64,000 nucleotides of DNA from Escherichia coli (GCF_036503815.1 NZ_AP027764.1:620001-684000), one strand, 5' to 3'; numbered from the stretch's first letter, positions 11,059-20,438 are shown. Notes: generated from the sequence alone by a model not told the origin. Program-made: numbers and translations.

Positions 11059-12993
11059 ATGGCGAAAAACCTAATACTCTGGCTGGTCATTGCCGTTGTG
11101 CTGATGTCAGTATTCCAGAGCTTTGGGCCCAGCGAGTCTAATGGCCGTAAGGTGGATTACTCTACCTTCCTACAAGAGGTCAATAACGACCAGGTTCGTG
11201 AAGCGCGTATCAACGGACGTGAAATCAACGTTACCAAGAAAGATAGTAACCGTTATACCACTTACATTCCGGTTCAGGATCCGAAATTACTGGATAACCT
11301 GTTGACCAAGAACGTCAAGGTTGTCGGTGAACCGCCTGAAGAACCAAGCCTGCTGGCTTCTATCTTCATCTCCTGGTTCCCGATGCTGTTGCTGATTGGT
11401 GTCTGGATCTTCTTCATGCGTCAAATGCAGGGCGGCGGTGGCAAAGGTGCCATGTCGTTCGGTAAGAGCAAAGCGCGCATGCTGACGGAAGATCAGATCA
11501 AAACGACCTTTGCTGACGTTGCGGGCTGCGACGAAGCAAAAGAAGAAGTTGCTGAACTGGTTGAGTATCTGCGCGAGCCGAGCCGCTTCCAGAAACTCGG
11601 CGGTAAGATCCCGAAAGGCGTCCTGATGGTCGGTCCTCCGGGTACCGGTAAAACGCTGCTGGCGAAAGCGATTGCAGGCGAAGCGAAAGTTCCGTTCTTT
11701 ACTATCTCCGGTTCTGACTTCGTAGAAATGTTCGTCGGTGTGGGTGCATCCCGTGTTCGTGACATGTTCGAACAGGCGAAGAAAGCGGCTCCGTGCATCA
11801 TCTTTATCGATGAAATCGACGCCGTAGGCCGCCAGCGTGGCGCAGGTCTGGGCGGTGGTCACGATGAACGTGAACAGACTCTGAACCAGATGCTGGTTGA
11901 GATGGATGGCTTCGAAGGTAACGAAGGTATCATTGTTATCGCTGCGACTAACCGTCCGGACGTTCTCGACCCGGCGCTGCTGCGTCCTGGCCGTTTCGAC
12001 CGTCAGGTTGTGGTTGGCTTGCCAGATGTTCGCGGTCGTGAGCAGATTCTGAAAGTTCACATGCGTCGCGTACCATTGGCACCCGATATCGACGCGGCAA
12101 TCATTGCCCGTGGTACTCCTGGTTTCTCCGGTGCTGACCTGGCGAACCTGGTGAACGAAGCGGCACTGTTCGCTGCTCGTGGCAACAAACGTGTTGTGTC
12201 GATGGTTGAGTTCGAGAAAGCGAAAGACAAAATCATGATGGGTGCGGAACGTCGCTCCATGGTGATGACGGAAGCGCAAAAAGAATCGACTGCTTACCAC
12301 GAAGCAGGTCACGCGATTATCGGTCGCCTGGTGCCGGAACACGATCCGGTGCACAAAGTAACGATTATCCCGCGCGGTCGTGCGCTGGGTGTGACCTTCT
12401 TCTTGCCTGAGGGCGACGCAATCAGCGCCAGCCGTCAGAAACTGGAAAGCCAGATTTCTACGCTGTACGGCGGTCGTCTGGCAGAAGAGATCATCTACGG
12501 GCCGGAACATGTTTCTACCGGGGCGTCCAACGATATTAAAGTTGCGACCAACCTGGCGCGTAACATGGTTACCCAGTGGGGCTTCTCTGAGAAACTCGGT
12601 CCGCTGCTGTATGCGGAAGAAGAAGGTGAAGTGTTCCTCGGTCGTAGCGTAGCGAAAGCGAAACATATGTCCGATGAAACGGCACGCATCATCGACCAGG
12701 AAGTGAAAGCACTGATCGAGCGTAACTATAATCGTGCGCGTCAGCTTCTGACCGACAACATGGATATTCTGCATGCGATGAAAGATGCTCTCATGAAATA
12801 TGAGACTATCGACGCACCGCAGATTGATGACCTGATGGCACGTCGCGATGTACGTCCGCCAGCGGGCTGGGAAGAACCAGGCGCTTCTAACAATTCTGGC
12901 GACAATGGTAGTCCAAAGGCTCCGCGTCCGGTTGATGAACCGCGTACGCCGAACCCGGGTAACACCATGTCAGAGCAGTTAGGCGACAAGTAA
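11059..12993 (+). CDS. ftsH: FtsH, membrane-anchored ATP-dependent zinc protease
   Basis: 644 residues from ATG 11059; a TTG at 11050 in the same frame would add MSD. FtsH degrades sigma-32, LpxC, SecY and damaged membrane proteins. The order is: membrane segment at about 5-24, periplasmic domain, second membrane segment (about 96-120), AAA+ module with Walker A GPPGTGKT and Walker B IIFIDEID plus the second region of homology, then the zinc protease with HEAGH and a distal acidic ligand. The tail is disordered and rich in Pro, Ser, Asn and Gly. The ribosome site AAGAGGT (11035-11041) is better spaced for the TTG than for the ATG, so the true start is uncertain. Confidence 0.98.
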
Positions 12994-13024
12994 GTTCCCG
13001 CATTAGATGACTGTATTTGTACTG

Positions 13025-13055
13025 AAAACCCCGGGGCGTGCTCCGGGGTTTTTTC
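13025..13055 (+). terminator. Terminator of rlmE-ftsH
   Basis: AACCCCGG (13027-13034) pairs with CCGGGGTT (13043-13050), followed by TTTTC. It lies between ftsH and folP. Confidence 0.88.
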
Positions 13056-13082
13056 TTATCAATTCATACCAGGGATAACATC

Positions 13083-13931
13083 ATGAAACTCTTTGCCCAG
13101 GGCACTTCACTGGACCTTAGCCATCCTCACGTAATGGGGATCCTCAACGTTACGCCTGATTCCTTTTCGGATGGCGGCACGCATAACTCGCTGATAGATG
13201 CGGTGAAACATGCGAATCTGATGATTAACGCTGGCGCGACGATCATTGACGTTGGTGGCGAGTCCACGCGCCCAGGGGCGGCGGAAGTTAGCGTTGAAGA
13301 AGAGTTGCAGCGTGTTATTCCTGTGGTTGAGGCAATTGCTCAACGCTTCGAAGTCTGGATCTCGGTAGATACTTCCAAACCAGAAGTCATCCGTGAGTCA
13401 GCGAAAGTTGGTGCTCACATTATTAACGATATTCGCTCCCTTTCCGAACCTGGCGCTCTGGAAGCTGCTGCAGAAACCGGTTTGCCAGTTTGCCTGATGC
13501 ATATGCAGGGAAATCCAAAAACCATGCAGGAAGCCCCGAAGTATGACGATGTCTTTGCGGAAGTGAATCGCTACTTTATTGAGCAAATAGCACGTTGCGA
13601 GCAGGCGGGTATCGCAAAAGAGAAATTGTTGCTCGACCCCGGATTCGGTTTCGGTAAAAATCTCTCCCATAACTATTCATTACTGGCGCGCCTGGCTGAA
13701 TTTCACCATTTCAACCTGCCGCTGTTGGTGGGTATGTCACGAAAATCGATGATTGGGCAATTGCTGAACGTGGGGCCGTCCGAGCGCCTGAGCGGTAGTT
13801 TGGCCTGTGCGGTCATTGCCGCAATGCAAGGCGCGCACATCATTCGTGTTCATGACGTCAAAGAAACCGTAGAAGCGATGCGGGTGGTGGAAGCCACTCT
13901 GTCTGCAAAGGAAAACAAACGCTATGAGTAA
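13083..13931 (+). CDS. folP: Dihydropteroate synthase
   Basis: 282 residues from ATG 13083; the extra in-frame stretch from 13038 runs through the terminator and is rejected. FolP joins p-aminobenzoate to the pterin diphosphate in folate synthesis and is the sulfonamide target. It is a TIM barrel with the family signatures MGILNVTPDSFSDGG and GGESTRPGA, plus LDPGFGFGK and LVGMSRKSM for phosphate binding. The commonly mutated sulfonamide positions show no obvious change. The 3' end overlaps glmM by 8 bases. Confidence 0.98.
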   Translation: MKLFAQGTSLDLSHPHVMGILNVTPDSFSDGGTHNSLIDAVKHANLMINAGATIIDVGGESTRPGAAEVSVEEELQRVIPVVEAIAQRFEVWISVDTSKPEVIRESAKVGAHIINDIRSLSEPGALEAAAETGLPVCLMHMQGNPKTMQEAPKYDDVFAEVNRYFIEQIARCEQAGIAKEKLLLDPGFGFGKNLSHNYSLLARLAEFHHFNLPLLVGMSRKSMIGQLLNVGPSERLSGSLACAVIAAMQGAHIIRVHDVKETVEAMRVVEATLSAKENKRYE

Positions 13932-15261
13932 TCGTAAATATTTCGGTACCGATGGGATTCGTGGTCGTGTAGGGGATGCGCCGATCACCCCTGATTTTGT
14001 ACTTAAGTTGGGTTGGGCCGCCGGTAAAGTGCTGGCGCGCCACGGCTCCCGTAAGATCATTATTGGTAAAGACACGCGTATTTCTGGCTATATGCTGGAG
14101 TCAGCACTGGAAGCGGGTCTGGCGGCTGCGGGCCTTTCCGCACTCTTTACAGGCCCGATGCCTACACCTGCCGTGGCTTATCTGACGCGTACCTTCCGCG
14201 CAGAGGCCGGGATTGTAATTTCTGCATCGCATAACCCATTCTACGATAACGGCATTAAATTCTTTTCTATTGACGGTACTAAGCTGCCGGATGCAGTTGA
14301 AGAAGCCATCGAAGCGGAAATGGAAAAGGAGATCAGCTGTGTTGATTCGGCAGAACTGGGTAAAGCCAGCCGTATCGTTGATGCTGCGGGTCGCTATATC
14401 GAGTTTTGCAAAGCCACGTTCCCGAACGAACTTAGCCTCAGTGAACTGAAGATTGTGGTGGATTGCGCAAATGGCGCGACTTATCACATCGCGCCGAACG
14501 TGCTGCGTGAACTGGGGGCGAACGTTATCGCTATCGGTTGTGAGCCGAACGGCGTAAACATCAATGCCGAAGTGGGGGCAACTGATGTTCGTGCGTTACA
14601 GGCGCGCGTACTGGCTGAAAAAGCAGATCTTGGTATCGCCTTTGACGGTGACGGCGACCGTGTGATTATGGTTGACCATGAAGGCAATAAAGTCGATGGC
14701 GACCAGATTATGTATATCATCGCGCGCGAAGGTCTGCGTCAGGGCCAACTGCGTGGTGGCGCGGTGGGTACATTGATGAGCAACATGGGACTGGAACTCG
14801 CCCTGAAACAGCTAGGAATTCCGTTTGCTCGTGCGAAAGTGGGCGATCGCTACGTACTGGAAAAAATGCAGGAGAAAGGCTGGCGTATCGGTGCAGAGAA
14901 CTCTGGTCATGTGATCCTGCTGGATAAAACCACAACCGGTGACGGCATCGTTGCTGGTTTACAGGTGCTGGCGGCGATGGCGCGTAACCATATGAGCCTG
15001 CACGACCTTTGCAGTGGTATGAAAATGTTCCCGCAGATTCTGGTTAACGTGCGTTACACCGCAGGTAGCGGCGATCCGCTGGAGCATGAATCAGTCAAAG
15101 CTGTAACCGCAGAAGTTGAAGCGGCGCTGGGTAGCCGTGGACGTGTGCTGTTGCGTAAATCCGGCACCGAACCGTTAATTCGCGTGATGGTAGAAGGCGA
15201 AGACGAAGCGCAGGTGACTGAATTTGCACACCGCATCGCCGATGCAGTAAAAGCCGTTTAA
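13924..15261 (+). CDS. glmM: Phosphoglucosamine mutase
   Basis: 445 residues. GlmM converts glucosamine-6-phosphate to glucosamine-1-phosphate on the way to UDP-GlcNAc. A four-domain phosphohexomutase: catalytic phosphoserine Ser102 in SASHNPFYDNG, metal loop DGDGDR (241-246), sugar loop GAENSGH, and phosphate loop RKSGTEPLIRVM near the C terminus. It overlaps folP by 8 bases, so translation is coupled. A terminator follows, then secG. Confidence 0.98.
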   Translation: MSNRKYFGTDGIRGRVGDAPITPDFVLKLGWAAGKVLARHGSRKIIIGKDTRISGYMLESALEAGLAAAGLSALFTGPMPTPAVAYLTRTFRAEAGIVISASHNPFYDNGIKFFSIDGTKLPDAVEEAIEAEMEKEISCVDSAELGKASRIVDAAGRYIEFCKATFPNELSLSELKIVVDCANGATYHIAPNVLRELGANVIAIGCEPNGVNINAEVGATDVRALQARVLAEKADLGIAFDGDGDRVIMVDHEGNKVDGDQIMYIIAREGLRQGQLRGGAVGTLMSNMGLELALKQLGIPFARAKVGDRYVLEKMQEKGWRIGAENSGHVILLDKTTTGDGIVAGLQVLAAMARNHMSLHDLCSGMKMFPQILVNVRYTAGSGDPLEHESVKAVTAEVEAALGSRGRVLLRKSGTEPLIRVMVEGEDEAQVTEFAHRIADAVKAV

Positions 15262-15280
15262 CGCGTTAGATAACTGGCTA

Positions 15281-15306
15281 AAAAGGCGGCGATTGTCGCC
15301 TTTTTT
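15281..15306 (+). terminator. Terminator of folP-glmM
   Basis: AAAAGGCGGC-GATT-GTCGCCTTTTTT: a stem with one G-T pair and a T run. Confidence 0.85.
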
Positions 15307-15488
15307 CTCAGCGAACACATCGGTTTTGCTGTTTTTTTCCGCAGTTGATACAATGCGATAAAATTGCCCTTGCGAAGGTCATTCGCTTTGGTTAGTATTC
15401 ACACCCGCTTCAGTGGGAAAGATTAGAAACTCCCGCTTTATTGGTTGAAGCATTGGTACGCGGCAACTCCGCAAGGAACAGGTTGATT

Positions 15489-15821
15489 ATGTACGAAGCT
15501 CTTTTAGTAGTTTTCCTTATTGTGGCAATTGGCCTTGTTGGTCTGATCATGCTGCAGCAAGGTAAAGGCGCTGATATGGGAGCCTCCTTCGGAGCAGGCG
15601 CTTCCGCTACGCTGTTTGGTTCAAGTGGTTCTGGTAACTTCATGACCCGCATGACGGCGCTGCTGGCAACGTTATTCTTCATCATCAGTCTGGTGCTGGG
15701 TAACATCAATAGCAACAAAACCAATAAAGGTAGTGAATGGGAAAACCTGAGTGCACCGGCCAAAACCGAACAAACTCAGCCAGCTGCTCCGGCTAAGCCG
15801 ACCAGCGATATCCCGAACTAA
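15489..15821 (+). CDS. secG: SecG, preprotein translocase subunit
   Basis: 110 residues from ATG 15489 (MYEALLVVFLIVAIG); the longer reading from 15441 is not supported. Two transmembrane helices (about 3-22 and 52-72) are joined by a Gly/Ala/Ser-rich cytosolic loop (QQGKGADMGASFGAGASATLFGSSG). SecG binds SecYE and eases SecA cycling. The tail is Pro/Ala-rich. tRNA-Leu follows only 14 bases after the stop, so secG and leuU are likely cotranscribed and end at the shared terminator. Confidence 0.98.
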   Translation: MYEALLVVFLIVAIGLVGLIMLQQGKGADMGASFGAGASATLFGSSGSGNFMTRMTALLATLFFIISLVLGNINSNKTNKGSEWENLSAPAKTEQTQPAAPAKPTSDIPN

Positions 15822-15835
15822 AAAGTAGTATCCGT

Positions 15836-15922
15836 GCCGAGGTGGTGGAATTGGTAGACACGCTACCTTGAGGTGGTAGTGCCCAATAGGGCTTACGGGT
15901 TCAAGTCCCGTCCTCGGTACCA
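15836..15922 (+). tRNA. leuU: tRNA-Leu (anticodon GAG)
   Basis: An 87-base class II tRNA with encoded CCA. The acceptor GCCGAGG pairs with CCTCGGT (one G-T), the anticodon stem CTACC/GGTAG encloses loop TTGAGGT (anticodon GAG), there is a long variable arm (TGCCCAATAGGGCTTA), and the T arm is CGGGTTCAAGTCCCG. It reads CUC and CUU. Its 3' 18 bases and the following flank recur in degenerate form at 19626-19652. Confidence 0.98.
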
Positions 15923-15935
15923 AATTCCAGAAAAG

Positions 15936-15957
15936 AGACGCTGAAAAGCGTCTTTTT
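15936..15957 (+). terminator. Terminator of secG-leuU
   Basis: AGACGCT-GAAA-AGCGTCT followed by TTTTT, 13 bases after the tRNA CCA. Confidence 0.9.
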
Positions 15958-15959
15958 TC

Positions 15960-16378
15960 GTTTTGGTCCTGGTCTGAGGAATGGTTGTCAGGTATCTGTA
16001 TCTCGTCCAGTTGCTTTACTCGTAGCTGGTACTTTGAAACGATGGTGCCGGTACGCCTTAGTTATAAACTTTTCCCTACTGCTGACATAATTGGCACTTT
16101 ATTGTGTCAACTCCAGTTCCGGTACGAATACGGATATGTTTACTTCTCGATAAACCATCCTGCTCCTGTCAGTATAACTACTGATGGCTACGTTCTGCGT
16201 AATGTTTAGAGACGCATTGATAATGTTATTTAATTACTGAGAACAATGGCCGCATCATTTAAAAAGAAAAAACTAACAGTGTTTCGGTCTGATATGGATC
16301 AGCGTTGAAGAACATGTCTGATATAAAATTGAACATTGTTGATAATTGTTTATATTGGTTGTGAACTTGGATTTCTGG
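15960..16378. other. AT-rich intergenic gap before yhbX
   Basis: About 420 bases without a convincing gene. A 74-codon open frame (15985-16209, plus) has no ribosome site and no recognisable protein features. The last 150 bases are strongly AT-rich and presumably hold the yhbX promoter. I see no clear repeat or hairpin. Confidence 0.6.
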
Positions 16379-18004
16379 ATGACAGTATTCAACAAATTTG
16401 TTAGAAGTTCTAAATCTCATTGGTTGTTGTATCTTTGTGTTATTGTTTTTGGTATTACGAACTTAGTCGCCTCTTCCGGAGCGCATATGGTTCAGCGATT
16501 GCTGTTCTTCGTTCTGACCATCCTGGTTGTTAAACGTATATCATCCCTTCCGCTTCGCCTGCTTGTTGCCGCACCATTTGTGTTACTGACAGCGGCAGAC
16601 ATGAGTATTAGCCTCTATTCATGGTGTACCTTTGGTACAACTTTCAATGATGGATTTGCGATTAGTGTGCTGCAGAGTGATCCGGATGAAGTTGTCAAAA
16701 TGCTGGGGATGTATATCCCTTATCTATGTGCTTTTGCCTTTTTATCCCTTCTTTTTTTGGCAGTAATAATAAAATATGATGTTTCCTTGCCGACGAAAAA
16801 AGTGACAGGAATATTATTGCTGATTGTCATTTCGGGCAGTTTATTTTCCGCTAGTCAATTTGCTTATAAAGATGCAAAAAATAAAAAAGCGTTCAGTCCA
16901 TATATACTAGCGTCGCGATTTGCTACCTATACACCGTTTTTCAATCTCAATTATTTTGCTTTAGCAGCGAAAGAGCATCAAAGATTACTCTCAATTGCAA
17001 ACACGGTGCCGTATTTTCAATTATCAGTCAGGGATACAGGTATTGATACCTACGTGTTGATTGTGGGGGAGTCTGTACGTGTCGACAATATGTCTTTGTA
17101 TGGATATACACGCTCTACGACACCGCAAGTCGAAGCACAAAGAAAACAGATCAAACTGTTTAATCAAGCAATAAGCGGCGCACCTTACACTGCGCTGTCG
17201 GTTCCCCTTTCTTTAACTGCTGATTCTGTTTTGAGTCATGACATTCATAATTACCCGGACAACATTATTAATATGGCTAATCAAGCAGGATTTCAGACTT
17301 TCTGGCTAAGCTCGCAATCCGCTTTTCGGCAGAATGGTACAGCAGTTACCAGTATCGCCATGCGCGCCATGGAAACAGTCTATGTCAGAGGATTTGATGA
17401 ATTGTTGTTGCCGCATTTATCGCAAGCGTTACAGCAAAAGACGCAGCAAAAGAAACTGATTGTTCTTCATTTAAATGGAAGCCATGAACCGGCTTGTAGC
17501 GCCTATCCGCAATCCAGCGCCGTGTTTCAACCACAGGACGATCAGGATGCCTGCTATGACAACTCCATTCATTACACAGATAGTTTGCTAGGTCAGGTTT
17601 TTGAATTATTAAAAGATCGCCGAGCCTCGGTCATGTATTTTGCCGACCATGGCCTGGAACGCGACCCGACGAAGAAGAACATTTATTTTCATGGAGGCAG
17701 GGAGGCCAGCCAGCAGGCATATCATGTTCCGATGTTTATCTGGTATAGCCCCGTTCTTGGGGATGGCGTGGATCGCACAACGGAAAACGATATCTTTTCC
17801 ACTGCTTACAATAATTACCTTATTAATGCGTGGATGGGGGTAACAAAGCCGGAACAGCCGCAAACGCTGGAGGAAGTGATTGCACACTATAAAGGAGACT
17901 CACGGGTTGTAGATGCAAACCATGATGTTTTCGATTTTGTGATGCTAAGAAAGGAGTTTACTGAGGATAAGCAAGGTAACCCCACCCCTGAAGGGCAGGG
18001 TTGA
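16379..18004 (+). CDS. yhbX: YhbX, EptA-family phosphoethanolamine transferase-like protein
   Basis: 541 residues from ATG 16379 (MTVFNKFV); an in-frame start at 16346 would add 11 residues. An N-terminal part with about five membrane helices (to about 175) precedes a periplasmic sulfatase-fold domain. The metal and catalytic positions of EptA/MCR enzymes can be matched: VGESVRVDNMSLYGY (Glu ligand), a Thr in PYTALSVPLS at the nucleophile place, LNGSHEPAC (His) and FADHGLE (Asp-His). The nucleophile loop lacks the usual CGTSTA form, so activity and acceptor are open. Base composition is more AT-rich than its neighbours. It converges on argG with 7 bases between the stops. Confidence 0.9.
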   Translation: MTVFNKFVRSSKSHWLLYLCVIVFGITNLVASSGAHMVQRLLFFVLTILVVKRISSLPLRLLVAAPFVLLTAADMSISLYSWCTFGTTFNDGFAISVLQSDPDEVVKMLGMYIPYLCAFAFLSLLFLAVIIKYDVSLPTKKVTGILLLIVISGSLFSASQFAYKDAKNKKAFSPYILASRFATYTPFFNLNYFALAAKEHQRLLSIANTVPYFQLSVRDTGIDTYVLIVGESVRVDNMSLYGYTRSTTPQVEAQRKQIKLFNQAISGAPYTALSVPLSLTADSVLSHDIHNYPDNIINMANQAGFQTFWLSSQSAFRQNGTAVTSIAMRAMETVYVRGFDELLLPHLSQALQQKTQQKKLIVLHLNGSHEPACSAYPQSSAVFQPQDDQDACYDNSIHYTDSLLGQVFELLKDRRASVMYFADHGLERDPTKKNIYFHGGREASQQAYHVPMFIWYSPVLGDGVDRTTENDIFSTAYNNYLINAWMGVTKPEQPQTLEEVIAHYKGDSRVVDANHDVFDFVMLRKEFTEDKQGNPTPEGQG

Positions 18005-18011
18005 TGTCGAA

Positions 18012-19355
18012 TTACTGGCCTTTATTTTCCAGATTCTCCACCTGCGGCACGCCCGAAGCGGCAGAGGAGGAAAGCAGGCCAGTTTTGGCATAACCGAAAA
18101 GTTTCTCGCGGGTATCGGTGATATCCAGGTTGCGCATGGTCAGTTGACCGATACGATCATCTGGCGAGAACACCGAGTCGCCTTTTTCCATCGTCAGACG
18201 CTCTGGCTTGTAGGTCAGATTGTCAGAGACGGTATTAAGGATGGAGTAATCGTTCCCGCGGCGCAGTTCCAGGGTAACTTCACCAGTGATCTGGCTGGCA
18301 ACCCAGCGTTGCAGGGAGTCACGCAGCATCAGCGCCTGGGAGTCAAACCAACGTCCCTGGTACAGCAGACGGCCCAACTGACGACCATGTGCATGATACT
18401 GCTCAATGGTGTCTTCGTTGTGAATACCAGTAAGCAGACGTTCATACGCAATGTGCAGCAGCGCCATCCCCGGAGCCTCGTAAATACCACGGCTTTTCGC
18501 TTCGATGATACGGTTTTCAATCTGGTCGCTCATGCCCAGGCCGTGACGACCGCCGATGCGGTTAGCTTCCAGCATCATTTCTACGTCGTCGCTAAAGGTT
18601 TTACCGTTCAGCGCCACTGGATGACCTTGCTCAAAGCGTACTGTGACTTCTTCTGCCGGGATCTTCACGCTCTCATCCCAGAACTTCACGCCCATAATCG
18701 GGTTGACGATTTTGACGCTGGAGTTGAGGTATTCCAGATCCTTCGCTTCATGCGTTGCACCAAGCATGTTGGAGTCCGTAGAGTAGGCTTTTTCGACAGA
18801 CATTTTGTAGTCGAAACCGCAGGCAATCATAAATTCAGACATTTCATGACGACCGCCCAGTTCATCAATAAAGTCAGTATCAAGCCACGGTTTGTAAATC
18901 TGCAGTTCAGCATTGGTCAGCAGACCGTAACGATAGAAACGTTCGATATCGTTTCCTTTATAGGTGCTGCCGTCACCCCAGATATTCACGCCATCTTCTT
19001 TCATGGCAGCAACCAGCATGGTGCCGGTCACGGCGCGGCCCAGCGGCGTCGTATTGAAATAGGTCAGGCCGCCGGTGGTGTTATGAAATGCGCCACACTG
19101 AATAGCGGCAATACCTTCGGCAACCAGTTGTTTGCGGCAGTCGATCAGACGTGCGTTCTCCGCGCCGTATTCCATGGCACGACGAGGGATCGCATCATAA
19201 TCCTCTTCGTCTGGCTGGCCCAGGTTTGCAGTATATGCATAAGGAACCGCTCCCTTTTGTCGCATCCACAGCAGTGCGGCACTGGTGTCCAGACCGCCGG
19301 AAAAAGCGATACCAATACGTTGACCTACCGGGAGATGCTTGAGAATCGTCGTCAT
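18012..19355 (-). CDS. argG: Argininosuccinate synthase
   Basis: 447 residues, the longer gamma-proteobacterial type. ArgG joins citrulline and aspartate with ATP, the penultimate step of arginine synthesis. The PP-loop motif AFSGGLDTSAAL (17-28) binds ATP. Asp- and citrulline-binding regions follow (for example YKGNDIERFYRYG), and the C-terminal helix region mediates tetramer formation. The gene is transcribed leftward from a promoter region with two ArgR-type boxes. It is convergent with yhbX. Confidence 0.98.
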   Translation of the reverse strand: MTTILKHLPVGQRIGIAFSGGLDTSAALLWMRQKGAVPYAYTANLGQPDEEDYDAIPRRAMEYGAENARLIDCRKQLVAEGIAAIQCGAFHNTTGGLTYFNTTPLGRAVTGTMLVAAMKEDGVNIWGDGSTYKGNDIERFYRYGLLTNAELQIYKPWLDTDFIDELGGRHEMSEFMIACGFDYKMSVEKAYSTDSNMLGATHEAKDLEYLNSSVKIVNPIMGVKFWDESVKIPAEEVTVRFEQGHPVALNGKTFSDDVEMMLEANRIGGRHGLGMSDQIENRIIEAKSRGIYEAPGMALLHIAYERLLTGIHNEDTIEQYHAHGRQLGRLLYQGRWFDSQALMLRDSLQRWVASQITGEVTLELRRGNDYSILNTVSDNLTYKPERLTMEKGDSVFSPDDRIGQLTMRNLDITDTREKLFGYAKTGLLSSSAASGVPQVENLENKGQ

Positions 19356-19406
19356 AAAATAACACCCTGCTTAATTAACTGATGATGAGCCTGGATTTCC
19401 GCTCTC

Positions 19407-19443
19407 ACTGAATTTTTATGCAAAATAAATGAGTTTTCATTTA
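19407..19443 (-). promoter_or_regulatory. Paired ARG boxes (ArgR operator) of argG
   Basis: TGAATTTTTATGCA (19409-19422) and ATGAGTTTTCATTT (19429-19442) both fit the ArgR consensus (TGAATwwwwATTCA) with a few mismatches. Their centres are about 20 bases apart, the usual pairing for the ArgR hexamer. They lie 50-90 bases upstream of the argG start. Confidence 0.75.
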
Positions 19444-19580
19444 ATCATCTTTTATCGGTGACAGGAAGAGTTTAGTGTGTTTTTTGTAAAATAATGCGCT
19501 TAAGGAGGAGCAGTAGAGGGCAAAAGTATTCGACAAACGAAAGTGAACTGGATATTCATTCACGCGATTAGCAATAAATG

Positions 19581-19610
19581 TTGACAAAATGTGGCGTGGA
19601 TCACTATAAT
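19581..19610 (+). promoter_or_regulatory. metY operon promoter
   Basis: Perfect -35 TTGACA (19581-19586), an 18-base spacer, and perfect -10 TATAAT (19605-19610), followed by GCCTGCAG. It is about 90 bases before the tRNA and is the strongest sigma-70 promoter visible in the window, as suits the metY-rimP-nusA-infB operon. Confidence 0.85.
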
Positions 19611-19625
19611 GCCTGCAGATTTTAC

Positions 19626-19652
19626 GTCCCGTCTCGGTACACCAAATCCCAG
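19626..19652 (+). repeat. Degenerate copy of the tRNA-Leu (leuU) 3' end
   Basis: GTCCCGTCTCGGTACACCAA plus ATCCCAG repeats leuU bases 15905-15930 (GTCCCGTCCTCGGTACCAAA plus TTCCAG) with one lost C, an inserted AC and one substitution. It includes the T-arm and acceptor 3' side, the CCA and the downstream flank. It is in the same direction as leuU, 3.7 kb away. It lies in the transcribed leader before metY. It may be a tRNA remnant or one side of an old attachment repeat. Confidence 0.6.
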
Positions 19653-19702
19653 CAGTATTTGCATTTTTTACCCAAAACGAGTAGAATTTGCCACGTTTCA
19701 GG

Positions 19703-19779
<77 letters not shown>

Positions 19780-19903
19780 CTTTCCCTTAGAGTCCTTTTT
19801 CAAATATACTGTGAAGACTTCGGCCTTCGTAGTGGGATTTGAAAAAATCCTTCTGGAAAGTGCTCCAGACCGCAGTTGCGGTTATAGGGTTCAGTTATAT
19901 AAA

Positions 19904-19926
19904 GCCCCGATTTATCGGGGTTTTTT
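19904..19926 (+). terminator. Leader terminator between metY and rimP
   Basis: CCCCGA-TTTA-TCGGGG followed by TTTTTT. It stands inside the metY-rimP-nusA operon, after the tRNA and before rimP, so part of transcription stops here and NusA levels may be limited by it. A further small hairpin GGATTT-GAAA-AAATCC lies at 19835-19850. Confidence 0.85.
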
Positions 19927-19985
19927 GTTATCTGACTACAGAATAACTGGGCTTTAGGCCCTTTTTTTATGTCTTGGGGGTGGGC

Positions 19986-20438
19986 TTGTCCACATTAGAG
20001 CAAAAATTAACAGAGATGATTACTGCGCCAGTTGAGGCCCTGGGTTTTGAACTGGTTGGCATCGAGTTTATTCGCGGTCGCACATCCACACTGCGCATCT
20101 ATATTGATAGTGAAGATGGCATCAATGTTGATGATTGTGCTGATGTGAGCCACCAGGTAAGTGCTGTGCTGGATGTCGAAGATCCCATCACCGTTGCTTA
20201 TAACCTGGAAGTCTCCTCACCGGGTCTCGATCGCCCACTGTTCACGGCTGAACACTACGCCCGTTTCGTCGGAGAAGAGGTGACTCTGGTTCTCCGTATG
20301 GCGGTACAAAACCGTCGTAAATGGCAGGGCGTTATCAAAGCGGTAGACGGTGAAATGATCACAGTTACCGTCGAAGGTAAAGATGAAGTGTTCGCGCTGA
20401 GTAATATCCAGAAGGCGAACCTGGTTCCCCACTTTTAA
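19986..20438 (+). CDS. rimP: Ribosome maturation factor RimP
   Basis: 150 residues starting at TTG 19986 ([20 protein letters not shown]), with GGGGGTGG just upstream; a TTG at 19974 in the same frame would add four residues. RimP assists 30S maturation, near the head and central pseudoknot. It has an N-terminal alpha/beta domain (1-90) and a C-terminal SH3-like barrel (91-150). It is the first protein gene of the metY operon; 27 bases separate it from nusA. Confidence 0.95.

Noticed and set aside
11287..12774. A 495-codon minus-strand frame opposite ftsH
   Set aside because: Antisense shadow of a strongly expressed gene; composition is meaningless and ftsH is certain.
15985..16209. A 74-codon frame in the leuU-yhbX gap
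   Set aside because: No ribosome site, no family, AT-rich random sequence; kept only as part of the gap description.
18144..19382. A 412-codon plus-strand frame opposite argG
   Set aside because: argG is certain on the minus strand; the frame is rich in Thr, Gln, His and Val without domain features.
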